The notes under the pieces: generated by a model
Databases searched by the model: none
The model's input: the letters and a program-made list of their open reading frames with translations, nothing else
What the model was told of the DNA's origin: nothing
DNA from: Algiphilus sp.
GTDB lineage: Bacteria > Pseudomonadota > Gammaproteobacteria > Nevskiales > Nevskiaceae
Direction of reading: 5' to 3'
Assembly (NCBI RefSeq): GCF_023145115.1
Contig: NZ_JAGLEJ010000024.1
Span: 99,434 to 163,433 of the forward strand
Length of the DNA: 64,000 nt
Position numbers and translations under genes: made by a program
Part shown: piece after piece, positions 7,615 through 15,818 of the stretch
Position numbering within the stretch: the first letter of the stretch is position 1
Layout: the number at the start of each line of letters is the position of its first letter

Positions 7615-9057
7615 CTACAGACTGCGTTCCAGCAGTGCGCCGTGCACTGCATCCGCGTCCTTGCAGAGCGCGCGATCGGGCAGCGCACCGGGCGTGCGGA
7701 AGGATGCCTGCAGCTGCGGTGCCCGACCGTCGGTCTCCGCGGCCCGGCAGTCGACCTGCTCCAGCAGTGCCGGCCAGGCGCCCGTTGCGTTGTCGCAGAC
7801 GCGCTCGTAGCTCAGGAAGACGGCCCGCGCCGGGGCCGTGGCGAGGAGGTGCCGGTAGACCTGACACCACAGCAGCAGCCAGTAATCCAGCCCTTCCGGC
7901 CGGTGCTGCGCAAGCGCGGCGAATGCGTCCTCGTCCATGCAGAACGGCCGGTGGTCCGGTCCGAACTCGTGGTGGCCGAGCCACTGCATGTAGCGCCGCA
8001 CGAACGGATCGTCCCTGCCCTGCGCCGCGAAGCGCTCGTGCTGGCGCTTCAGCGACAGTGCCTGCTGCACCGGCTCGCGGAACGGGACCACGATGACGCT
8101 CTCCGGCAACGCCTCGGCAATGGCGGGCAGTCGCAGGATGTTGTTGTTGTTCTTGGAGAGATAGCGTCGGCGACCGTCGGCGCCGTCGCTGCGGACTACC
8201 GCATCGATGTAGTCGCGGAAACGGTCGACGGTCTCGTCATCGACGTGGTGCGGCACCAGACGGTCCGGTTGCAGGAAGGCATCGCTGCAGAAGGTCTTCC
8301 AGAACACCTCCTCCAGCGCTTCCGGACTGTCGAAGTCCACCGCGATGCCGTCGCCGTGGGCGCGCTCTCCAGCGGCCCGGTCGCGCGCGCCGAGCGCGGC
8401 GACGCGTCCCCAGAGGTTCGGCATCAGCACGAAGGGCATGTCGCGATAGGTCAGCGAGCGGAATGCGCCGCTGGCGTGCAGGCTGCGCATCAGCACCGTC
8501 GTACCGGCACGGGCCAGCCCCGCCACGAAGACATGGCGCTGCGTGACGGTTTCGGCGGTCGTGGCGCGGCCACCGGCCGCCATCTCGAGATCGAAGGTCA
8601 TCTCGCGCACGGCCGCGCTGGACAGGGCCACGCGATGCAGGAGCTTGTCGGTGGCGGTGTAGTCGCCGGTGCCCGCCTCGTCCGCGTGCGCTTCGCGGCG
8701 CCCTGCGATGGCTGCATACACCAGGGCCGCGGCGGTGCTCACCGCCAGGCCCTGCCACGTCGTCAGCGCCTGCAGCAGATCGAGGTCGATCAGCGCGCGG
8801 GAGAGAAGCCCCAGGCCCCATACCGCAGCCGCTGCCGCGAGCAGAACGAGGCCCAGACGCAGCGTGCATCGCATCATGGTGCCGGAGTAGGCCAGCACCG
8901 CACGCTCCTTCCAGTGATCGGAGATGCGCTTCGACGTCACGACATGGGTCGCCCGCGATCCGGTATCGAGCAGCGCGTACGCCGTGCCGACGAAGTGCGT
9001 GCGCACCAGCAGCTCGACGAACGCGATGCCGACGATCGCGCACAGCACGGCGCTCAT
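7615..9057 (-). CDS. Membrane-anchored PAPS-dependent sulfotransferase family protein
   Basis: The N-terminal ~120 residues hold about three membrane segments (near residues 2-18, 66-88 and 103-118). A soluble sulfotransferase domain follows, starting at the phosphosulfate-binding loop HVFVAGLARAGTT (175-187). A later VIVVPFREPVQQALS segment corresponds to the 3'-phosphate-binding region with the conserved Arg-Ser/Pro pattern. The family moves sulfate from PAPS to hydroxyl or amino groups. The acceptor is unknown; membrane anchoring suggests a lipid or exported polymer. Its ATG overlaps the stop of the small membrane-protein gene (ATGA), so the two are translationally coupled. Confidence 0.85.
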   Translation of the reverse strand: MSAVLCAIVGIAFVELLVRTHFVGTAYALLDTGSRATHVVTSKRISDHWKERAVLAYSGTMMRCTLRLGLVLLAAAAAVWGLGLLSRALIDLDLLQALTTWQGLAVSTAAALVYAAIAGRREAHADEAGTGDYTATDKLLHRVALSSAAVREMTFDLEMAAGGRATTAETVTQRHVFVAGLARAGTTVLMRSLHASGAFRSLTYRDMPFVLMPNLWGRVAALGARDRAAGERAHGDGIAVDFDSPEALEEVFWKTFCSDAFLQPDRLVPHHVDDETVDRFRDYIDAVVRSDGADGRRRYLSKNNNNILRLPAIAEALPESVIVVPFREPVQQALSLKRQHERFAAQGRDDPFVRRYMQWLGHHEFGPDHRPFCMDEDAFAALAQHRPEGLDYWLLLWCQVYRHLLATAPARAVFLSYERVCDNATGAWPALLEQVDCRAAETDGRAPQLQASFRTPGALPDRALCKDADAVHGALLERSL

Positions 9058-9329
9058 GGTGCTGCCCGCTCATCCGGTTCGACGGCCTCGTCGTCCCGGT
9101 CCGGGGATTGATGCTGCTTCGCCTGCGCCCGGTCGGCACCGCGACGCTTCTTCAGCACGCGCTTCATCGGGAACCACACGATGGCGAACAACGCCAGCAG
9201 GATCGAGCCGATGAAACCCAGGATGACACCGATGGTGCCCGCACCCAGGCCCGGGCCGACATAGGCGGCGGCGGGCGCGGCAACGAGCAACAGGACGGGA
9301 AGGACGATGGCGGGGCTCAGCTTTCGCAT
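9054..9329 (-). CDS. Small YVGPG-motif membrane protein
   Basis: A 91-residue protein with a signal-like first hydrophobic segment (AIVLPVLLLVAAPAAA), the motif AYVGPGLGAG at about 22-31, a second hydrophobic helix (GVILGFIGSILLALFAIVWF), then a basic/charged tail (KRVLKKRRG and an acidic end). Proteins of this pattern are small, conserved and uncharacterised, and I know them mainly from exopolysaccharide or sulfotransferase neighbourhoods. The start at 9329 has the ribosome site GAGGAG. It overlaps the end of the upstream gene by 13 bp and the start of the downstream gene by 4 bp, so it is the middle member of a tightly coupled trio. Confidence 0.75.
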   Translation of the reverse strand: MRKLSPAIVLPVLLLVAAPAAAYVGPGLGAGTIGVILGFIGSILLALFAIVWFPMKRVLKKRRGADRAQAKQHQSPDRDDEAVEPDERAAP

Positions 9330-10630
9330 GACGGAAACTCCTCGAAGTCGAAGTAGTCGAGCGGCAGCCAACGGGCCTCGGACACCAGCAGGTTGCGGCC
9401 CGGCTGCGGCCGGTACCGATTGAGCAGCTCGAAGACGAGCGCGCCGTCCGGCGCCACCTCGAGCACCCGCCCCTGCTGGGGCACCGTGATCAGAAGATTC
9501 CCGTTGGGCAGCCGTTGATGCCTGCCCCGAAACCACGTCTGTGCGCCGTGGCGTCTCCCCTCGTACAGCACGCTTGCCCGGTAGTTCTCCGGCTCGATGC
9601 GCACGATGCGCAGCGGGCCGCGGTGCATGTCGTTGTCGTAGATCGTGATCGAGCCATCGGGCTGCCAGTCCGGATCGTGCTGGCGCCGCACCTGCCCGAT
9701 GCGCCACCACTTGACCGCCAGATCATCCGGATCGAGCACGAAGACAAGGTCCAGCGAGCGCATGCTGAGCAGCAGGTCGCCGGCCTCGAAGCGCGGAAAC
9801 GCATCGGCCAGCTCGCGCGGCAGCGGATCGATGTCGTTCTCGTGGAAGGCATCGCCGCGCCACTCGTAGCGTTCCTCGAGATCGGTCTGATGCAGTCCGA
9901 GGATGTCGATTCCCGGGTTGGCGTCCATGATCTGCCGCAGCGAGATGCGCCGCTCGATCTCGCCGTCGTCCAGCGCCACGCGCACGAGGAAGCGGCGGCT
10001 GGCCACATCGATGGACGGATCCGGTTCCGAGCCCTCGGCATCGAGCAGGGTCCAGACATGGCGCCGGTCCGCATCGAGCGTTACCGAATGGTGGAATCGG
10101 CCCGGAAGCCGCCACATCCGCGTACCGCAGACATCGAAGCGCTGCAGGGAGGCGCCGCCGTCGTAGGCGAAGACCACCGAGCCGTCCGGCAGGATCTCCA
10201 TGCCGTGCGGGAACTTGTTGGCATCGGGCCGCACTTCCGGCCCGCCGTCGGCGACTTCCTCCTGCAGACGCCAGACATGGCGTACGGCATTGCCTGCGTC
10301 GAGGAGCACGATGGCATGTCCGGGCGGATTGAAGTCGAAGGACCCCATCAGCGCCCGGTAGCCTGCAACGGCCCCGTCCCCGGTGCGGATTGCCGGCGTG
10401 CTCCCGAACGCGTAGCGACCGGGGGCGGCTGGCGCGAAACCGCTCGCGTCGGACGGCGTGTAGGGCACGAGGAAGCGCTCGACGCCGTCGCTGAGATCGT
10501 TGCGCAGGTAGCGGATCTCGCTGCGGACCGTCTCGATCCACGCATGGGGAAACACCTCGTGCCTGCCGATGGCATAGCCGTATGCCAGACAGACCAGAAC
10601 CCCTAGGTAGATCAGCGCGTACCTGCTCAC
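9317..10630 (-). CDS. Arylsulfotransferase (ASST)-family protein
   Basis: A 437-residue protein with an N-terminal membrane anchor (YALIYLGVLVCLAYGYAIG) and a beta-propeller-like body of the ASST type. Family features are HGMEILPDGS, FHHSVTLD, the HENDIDPL motif followed by LLLSMRSLDLVFVLDPD, and later LPNGNLLITVPQQGRVLEV. Classical ASST enzymes shift sulfate between phenols without PAPS; many members of this sub-branch have no tested activity. The start is taken as GTG 10630, which has GGGAGA just upstream and puts the anchor at the very N-terminus; an ATG at 10678 would add 16 non-hydrophobic residues. It is the first gene of the sulfotransferase trio. Confidence 0.8.
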   Translation of the reverse strand: MSRYALIYLGVLVCLAYGYAIGRHEVFPHAWIETVRSEIRYLRNDLSDGVERFLVPYTPSDASGFAPAAPGRYAFGSTPAIRTGDGAVAGYRALMGSFDFNPPGHAIVLLDAGNAVRHVWRLQEEVADGGPEVRPDANKFPHGMEILPDGSVVFAYDGGASLQRFDVCGTRMWRLPGRFHHSVTLDADRRHVWTLLDAEGSEPDPSIDVASRRFLVRVALDDGEIERRISLRQIMDANPGIDILGLHQTDLEERYEWRGDAFHENDIDPLPRELADAFPRFEAGDLLLSMRSLDLVFVLDPDDLAVKWWRIGQVRRQHDPDWQPDGSITIYDNDMHRGPLRIVRIEPENYRASVLYEGRRHGAQTWFRGRHQRLPNGNLLITVPQQGRVLEVAPDGALVFELLNRYRPQPGRNLLVSEARWLPLDYFDFEEFPSCES

Positions 10631-10820
10631 ATGGTGTCTCCCGGCTGCGGGACCGGCGGCGCGACTGCATGTCCGCACCGCACCCCGGAGACCTCCAAGC
10701 TACTCGGGGAAGCTGAACCGCCGCGGTATCCGCGACACGCCCGTCCCGGCGTTCTCCGTTCCACACCGGAAGAGAGGTGAGCCGGCGGCCGCGCGCCGCG
10801 ACCACCGGCCCGCCGGTGGG

Positions 10821-11276
10821 CTATCCGCCGGATGCCACCGTCAGCGTGCCCTTCATGCCGGCCGAGAAGTGGCCCGGGAAGGTGCACAGATAGGTGTAGT
10901 CGCCGGGCGTCTCGGGCGCGGTGAAGGTGATCGTGTCGCTCTCACCACCTCCGATCATCGCGGTATGGGCAAGCGCCTGATCGGCCATGTCGGACGGGAT
11001 GTAGTCGTTGTCCTTGGCGCCGAGCGCGGCCGCATTGAATGCGTCGGCATCGGCACCGGCAGCGAGCAGCACCCAGTTGTGCGACATGGCCTGCGGCGGC
11101 ATCTCGGTATTGTTGACCAGCTCGATGGTCACTTCCTCACCCGGTTGTACCGTGATGCTCTCGACGCTGAAGCGCAGGCTGTTCTGGCCCTCGACGGTCA
11201 CGGTCTTCGCATACGCGGGCAGCGCGCTCGCGGCGAGCACACCGACGACGAGCACGCGGATGATCCTGTTCAGCAT
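10821..11276 (-). CDS. Azurin/auracyanin-like blue copper protein
   Basis: A periplasmic cupredoxin, 151 residues with a cleavable signal peptide ending at PAYAK. Type 1 copper ligands are visible: His in MSHNWVLL, then Cys, His and Met in LCTFPGHFSAGM. The body looks like azurin (DYIP, ALAHTAMIGGGESDTITF). The ligand loop, however, has Met five residues after His, as in auracyanin and plastocyanin, where classical azurin has four. It would carry electrons in the periplasm or buffer copper. It lies 57 bp downstream of czcA on the same strand and may be read with that operon. The start 11276 has an AAGGA site. Confidence 0.88.
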   Translation of the reverse strand: MLNRIIRVLVVGVLAASALPAYAKTVTVEGQNSLRFSVESITVQPGEEVTIELVNNTEMPPQAMSHNWVLLAAGADADAFNAAALGAKDNDYIPSDMADQALAHTAMIGGGESDTITFTAPETPGDYTYLCTFPGHFSAGMKGTLTVASGG

Positions 11277-11333
11277 GGTTGGTTCCTTCATTGATGAACG
11301 TCCCCTACACGACACCGGATCCGCCCGCAGGGT

Positions 11334-14300
11334 TCACGATTGCGTTCGCGCTGGCCCACGATCCGCGCCGGCCGCGAACCAGCGATAGACCGCCGGCAGC
11401 ACCAGCAGCGTGAGCAGCGTCGAACTGATGAGCCCGCCCACCACGACGGCCGCGAGCGGTCGCTGGACATTGGCGCCGATGCCGTCGGCCAGCAGCAATG
11501 GCACCAGCCCGAAGATCGAGGTCACCGCGGTCATGAGCACCGGCCGCAGACGATGCTCCGCACCGGTGCGCACGGCGTCGTCGAGCGCCATGCCCTTTTC
11601 CCGCAGCTGGTTGATGCAGGACACCAGCACTACCCCGTTGAGCACGGCGACACCGAAGACCGCGATGAATCCCACCGCCGCAGGTACGGAGAGATAGAGA
11701 CCGCTCGCCCACAGCGTCGCGATGCCGCCGGTCACCGCGAAGGGCACATTGAGGAAGATCAGCGCCGCGTAGCGCAGCGACGAGAACGCCGAATACAGCA
11801 GCAGGAAGACCAGCCCCAGCGTGACGGGCACGACGAAATAGAGCCGGCGCATGGCGCGTTCCTGGTTCTCGAACTGGCCGCCGAACGCGACGAAATAGCC
11901 CGGCGGCATGTCGACCTCCGCCCGGATGCGCTTGCGAAGATCCTCGACCACGCTGCCCATGTCGCGCCCGCGCACGTTCATCTGCACGTAGATCCGGCGG
12001 CCGGCATTGGAACGGGATATCTTCTTCGGTCCGGTGTAGAGCGATACATCGGCGACGCGGCTCAGGGGCATGAGCACACCGTCCGACGTGCGCAGCTGCA
12101 GGTTCCGGATCTGCTCCAGACCCGCGCGCTGCTCCGCCTGCAGGCGCAGGAAGATGTCGAAGCGCCGCACCCCGTCGAAGACCTGCCCCACAGCGTCGCC
12201 GCCGACGCCGACCGACAGCGTACTCAGCACCTCGTCGACGCTGATGCCGTGACGCGCCAACGCGTCGCGGTCCGGCTTGACCACGATCTGGCGCTTGCCG
12301 GACTGCTGCTGCATGCGGACATCGGTAGCGCCGGGAACCTCCCTGGCCAACGCCTCGACCTTGCGACCGACGGAAGCCAGTTCGTCCAGATCCTCACCGA
12401 AGATGCTGGTCACGAGCTGCGCCTGCACCCCGGAGAGCAGTTCATCGGTACGCAGCTGAATGGGCTGCGAGAAGTTGTTGGCCAGTCCCGGGATGCGTTC
12501 CGAGACACGTTCGGCCATGGCCGACTGCAACTGCTCGTAGTTGCGACCACTCTTCCATGCACCCAATGGCTTGAGGGTGATCACCGTGGCGACGACATTG
12601 ACCGGCTCGGGGTCGCCGCCCACTTCGGCACGCCCCACGCGCGAATAGGCCCCGGTCACCTCCGGAAAGGCCCGAAGCACGGACTGGATGCGCTTGCCGT
12701 ACTGAATGGCCGAATCGAGGCTCGCGCCCGGAGGCAGGGTCGAGCGCACCTGAAAGGTGCCTTCACGCAGCGTCGGCACGAACTCCGACCCGAGTAGCGG
12801 AAACAGCAGCAAGCTGCCGGCGAACAGCACTACTGCACAGCCGAGCACGACCGCCGGCCTGCGCATCGCGCCATCCCGCAACGGTCGATAGCCGGCCTTC
12901 AGCCAGCGTACCAGCCTCGGTTCAGACTGGGCGGCGCCCTTGCGGAACAGCAGCGTGACCATCACCGGTACCAGCGTCAGCGCCAGCAGCAGGGCGCCCA
13001 GCAGCCCGAAACTGATGGTGGTGGCCATGGGCGTGAACAGCTTGCCCTCGACGCCCTGCAGCGTGAACAACGGGAGGAAGACGATGATGATGATGCCGGT
13101 AGCGAACACGATCGGTCTCGCGACCTCACGGCCGGCTTCCCCGACGATGCGCAGCAAGGGCACCGCCTCGCCCTCCTGCCGGGCCTCGAGATTGCGCAAC
13201 ACGTTCTCCAGCATGACCACCGAGCCGTCCACCATCATCCCGATGGCGATGGCCAGCCCGCCCAGGCTCATCAGGTTCGCGGAAAGCCCCGCGAAGTACA
13301 TGGCGATGAAGGCCGCCAGCACGGACAGCGGCACGCTGGCCACGACGATCAGCGTGGAGCGGAAGTTGCCGAGAAAGAGATAGAGGAAGAACAGCACCAA
13401 CACCGCCCCCAACAGCAGCGCCGACTGCACCGTGCCGATCGCCTTGCTGGTGAGCTCGGCCTGCGAGTAGAAGGGCTTGATGCGCAGCCCGTCCGGCAGG
13501 GACTGATTGATGGCGGCGATCTTCTTCTCGACGTCGACCAGTACCTGCTGGGTATTGGCGCCGATCAGCTTGAAGACATAGCCTCCGGCCGACTCCTCGC
13601 CATTGGCTATCTGCGCACCACGGCGGATGGCGGCGCCATGGGCGACCTCTGCCACATCGCCGACCGTGACGGGGTTGCCGCCCTGCTCGGCGATGATGAT
13701 GTCGCGGATGTCGTCGAGCCCGACCGCGCCGGACTCCACCCAGCCGTAACCGCGGATGATGTATTCCTCGCCGCCGCGGTTGATGAAGGAGGCGCCCACA
13801 TTGCGGTTGTTGGCGGCCAGCGCGCGGCGCACATCGGCGACAGTGAGATCACGCGCCAGCAGCGCATTCTGGTCAAGCTGTACCTGGTACTGCTTCTCGA
13901 AGCCGCCGATGGAGAGCACGCCGGTGACACCCGGAACGGTGCGCAGCTGCGGCTTGACGATCCAGTCCTGGAAGGTGCGCTTCTCCATCAGCGAGAAGCC
14001 CTCGCCTTCCATTGTGTACATCAGGACGCGACCGAGCCCGGTGGTGATCGGACCGAGCTGCGGCTCACCCAGGCCCGGCGGAATCTCGCGCCGGGCCTCG
14101 GCCAGTCGCTCGTTGACCAGACGCCGGGCGAAGTAGATGTCGGTGCCGTCCTCGAAGTAGACGTCGACGCGCGAGAGTCCGAAGATCGATGTCGACTGCA
14201 CCTTCGCCAGATTCGGCAGGCCGTACATGCTGATCTCGATCGGATAGGAGATCAGCGTCTCCACATCCTCGGGGGACAGCCCCTCGCTGGACGTGAATAT

Positions 14301-14444
14301 CTGCACCATCGTCGGCGTGGCATCCGGGAAGGCATCCACCGCCAGCCGCTGGAAGGAGAAGGTGCCGCCGACCGCCAGCCCGATGACTGCGACGACGACC
14401 AGCACCCGATTCTCGAGCGCGAGTCGCACGATTGCGTTGATCAT
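11334..14444 (-). CDS. czcA: CzcA-family heavy-metal RND efflux permease
   Basis: This is the inner-membrane proton-driven pump of a tripartite Co/Zn/Cd-type efflux system, 1036 residues, full length. The N-terminal helix is followed by AVDAFPDATPTMVQIFT and EDVETLISYPIE, typical of the HME-RND class. The fourth-helix motif reads GMMVDGSVVMLEN with the essential acidic residues for proton relay. Two periplasmic halves and a second helix block (FGVAVLNGVVLVSCINQLRE) complete it. It is preceded by czcB with a 15-bp gap. CzcA and CnrA/NccA types are hard to separate by eye, so cation specificity (Zn, Cd, Co, Ni) is inferred. Confidence 0.93.
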   Translation of the reverse strand: MINAIVRLALENRVLVVVAVIGLAVGGTFSFQRLAVDAFPDATPTMVQIFTSSEGLSPEDVETLISYPIEISMYGLPNLAKVQSTSIFGLSRVDVYFEDGTDIYFARRLVNERLAEARREIPPGLGEPQLGPITTGLGRVLMYTMEGEGFSLMEKRTFQDWIVKPQLRTVPGVTGVLSIGGFEKQYQVQLDQNALLARDLTVADVRRALAANNRNVGASFINRGGEEYIIRGYGWVESGAVGLDDIRDIIIAEQGGNPVTVGDVAEVAHGAAIRRGAQIANGEESAGGYVFKLIGANTQQVLVDVEKKIAAINQSLPDGLRIKPFYSQAELTSKAIGTVQSALLLGAVLVLFFLYLFLGNFRSTLIVVASVPLSVLAAFIAMYFAGLSANLMSLGGLAIAIGMMVDGSVVMLENVLRNLEARQEGEAVPLLRIVGEAGREVARPIVFATGIIIIVFLPLFTLQGVEGKLFTPMATTISFGLLGALLLALTLVPVMVTLLFRKGAAQSEPRLVRWLKAGYRPLRDGAMRRPAVVLGCAVVLFAGSLLLFPLLGSEFVPTLREGTFQVRSTLPPGASLDSAIQYGKRIQSVLRAFPEVTGAYSRVGRAEVGGDPEPVNVVATVITLKPLGAWKSGRNYEQLQSAMAERVSERIPGLANNFSQPIQLRTDELLSGVQAQLVTSIFGEDLDELASVGRKVEALAREVPGATDVRMQQQSGKRQIVVKPDRDALARHGISVDEVLSTLSVGVGGDAVGQVFDGVRRFDIFLRLQAEQRAGLEQIRNLQLRTSDGVLMPLSRVADVSLYTGPKKISRSNAGRRIYVQMNVRGRDMGSVVEDLRKRIRAEVDMPPGYFVAFGGQFENQERAMRRLYFVVPVTLGLVFLLLYSAFSSLRYAALIFLNVPFAVTGGIATLWASGLYLSVPAAVGFIAVFGVAVLNGVVLVSCINQLREKGMALDDAVRTGAEHRLRPVLMTAVTSIFGLVPLLLADGIGANVQRPLAAVVVGGLISSTLLTLLVLPAVYRWFAAGADRGPARTQS

Positions 14445-14459
14445 GATGCCCGCCTCGCG

Positions 14460-15806
14460 CTAGTGGCTGTGCGCGGCGCTGCGGCCACTGGCAGTGAGCG
14501 CGGACTTGAGGTCGAAGGCGCCAATCGTCACGACGCGATCGCCGGGTGACAGCCCGTCGCGAATCTCGACGCGACCGCCGCCCTCGGCGCCGATGACTAC
14601 CGGGACGGCGCGAAACGCACCTTCCTCGTCTCCGGGCACGAAGACAACCTGCTTATCCTCGATCGTCTGCACGGCATCCACCGGTACCAGCGCATAGCGC
14701 GCGCTGTCGTCGGTGGCAATGCGGGCGGTGCCGAACATGCCGGCGCGCAATGCGCCGTCCGGGTTGGGCACCTCGGCGCGCACGCGCACGGTGCGCGTGG
14801 CTTCGTCCAGTTCCCGCGACACCCAGTCCGTGACCCCCTCGAAGCGTCGTCCCGGCAGGGCGCGCAACGACAGGGTCACGGGCTGGCCCGGTGCCAGCCG
14901 TGGCAGGTCCTGCTCGTCGGCCTCGATCATCACCCACATGCGCTCGGTATTGACGATGTGGATGGGCGTGTCCTGCGCGGACAGGGTCTGCCCCGGGACC
15001 AGATCGCGCTGCTGGATCGTGCCGTCGACGGGAGCAGTCAGTGGGTAACGCGACAGCGGCGCGTCACCGCCGGCGGCAATGCCCGCGATGGCGTCCTCGC
15101 TGAGGCCGTAGAGGCGCAGCTCGGCGCGGGCGGCGTCGCGCTCGGCCTGTGCCTGAAGGTAGGTCGCACGCGAGCTCAGCAGCTTCTCCTGACTGATGAT
15201 CTGCTGCTCGGCCAGCTTCTCGTGCCGTTGGTAGTTCGCGCGCTCGGCCGATAGCTTGGCGCGGGCCGTCAGATAGGTCGCCTTGGCGCGCCCCAGCGCG
15301 ACGCTGTCCAGAATGGCAACCGTCTCGCCGACAGCGACACGTTCTCCGAGGTCCCGACTCACCTTCAGCACCTTGGCCTCCAGCCGCGGCCCGACGCGGG
15401 CAATGCGATCCGCATCGAAGGCCACTGTCGCGGGCGCCTGCACGCTGTCGGTCGCCGTGCCGGCTTCGGCTGGCGCGATGCGCAGCGACAACTGATCGCG
15501 CTGGGCCGACTCCAGATGCAGTGTGCGCTTTTCCTGCGCGTGGCCATCATGGCCTTCCCTGCCGTCCTCATCGTGCCCGGCTTCGCCGTGTCCCGGTGCG
15601 TGCCGGCGCTCCGCATCAGAGCCTTCGGCTTCGTGTCCGCTACCCTGGTGCTTATCGCCTTCCCCGTACGCGTTGCCCTCATGACCGGCGTGTGCATCGT
15701 CACCAGCAGGGGCGGTCACGGCCCGATCGGTGCTGCCACCACAGGCAGCAGTAGCCATCAAGGTGCCGGCCACCAGCAGCAGCGCGGCGTTGTGTCGTGT
15801 ATGCAT
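14460..15806 (-). CDS. czcB: CzcB-type periplasmic adaptor of metal RND pump
   Basis: This membrane-fusion protein links the CzcA permease to the outer-membrane channel. It has a lipoprotein-like signal (ATAACGG), then an unusually long His/Asp/Glu-rich linker (about residues 38-92, with HAGHEG, HQGSGHEAE, HGEAGHDEDG), a likely metal-binding tether. The canonical beta-barrel, lipoyl and alpha-hairpin domains follow (RVGPRLEAKVLKV, then VAILDSVALGRAKATYL). The length of 448 residues reflects that insert. It lies 12 bp downstream of czcC and 15 bp upstream of czcA. The His-rich part may deliver periplasmic metal to the pump. Confidence 0.92.
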   Translation of the reverse strand: MHTRHNAALLLVAGTLMATAACGGSTDRAVTAPAGDDAHAGHEGNAYGEGDKHQGSGHEAEGSDAERRHAPGHGEAGHDEDGREGHDGHAQEKRTLHLESAQRDQLSLRIAPAEAGTATDSVQAPATVAFDADRIARVGPRLEAKVLKVSRDLGERVAVGETVAILDSVALGRAKATYLTARAKLSAERANYQRHEKLAEQQIISQEKLLSSRATYLQAQAERDAARAELRLYGLSEDAIAGIAAGGDAPLSRYPLTAPVDGTIQQRDLVPGQTLSAQDTPIHIVNTERMWVMIEADEQDLPRLAPGQPVTLSLRALPGRRFEGVTDWVSRELDEATRTVRVRAEVPNPDGALRAGMFGTARIATDDSARYALVPVDAVQTIEDKQVVFVPGDEEGAFRAVPVVIGAEGGGRVEIRDGLSPGDRVVTIGAFDLKSALTASGRSAAHSH

Positions 15807-15818
15807 TCCGGTATTCCT

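Noticed and set aside
10631..10678. Extension of the ASST-family gene to an upstream ATG.
   Set aside because: The added residues are not signal-like and the ribosome site GGGAGA is placed for the GTG at 10630.
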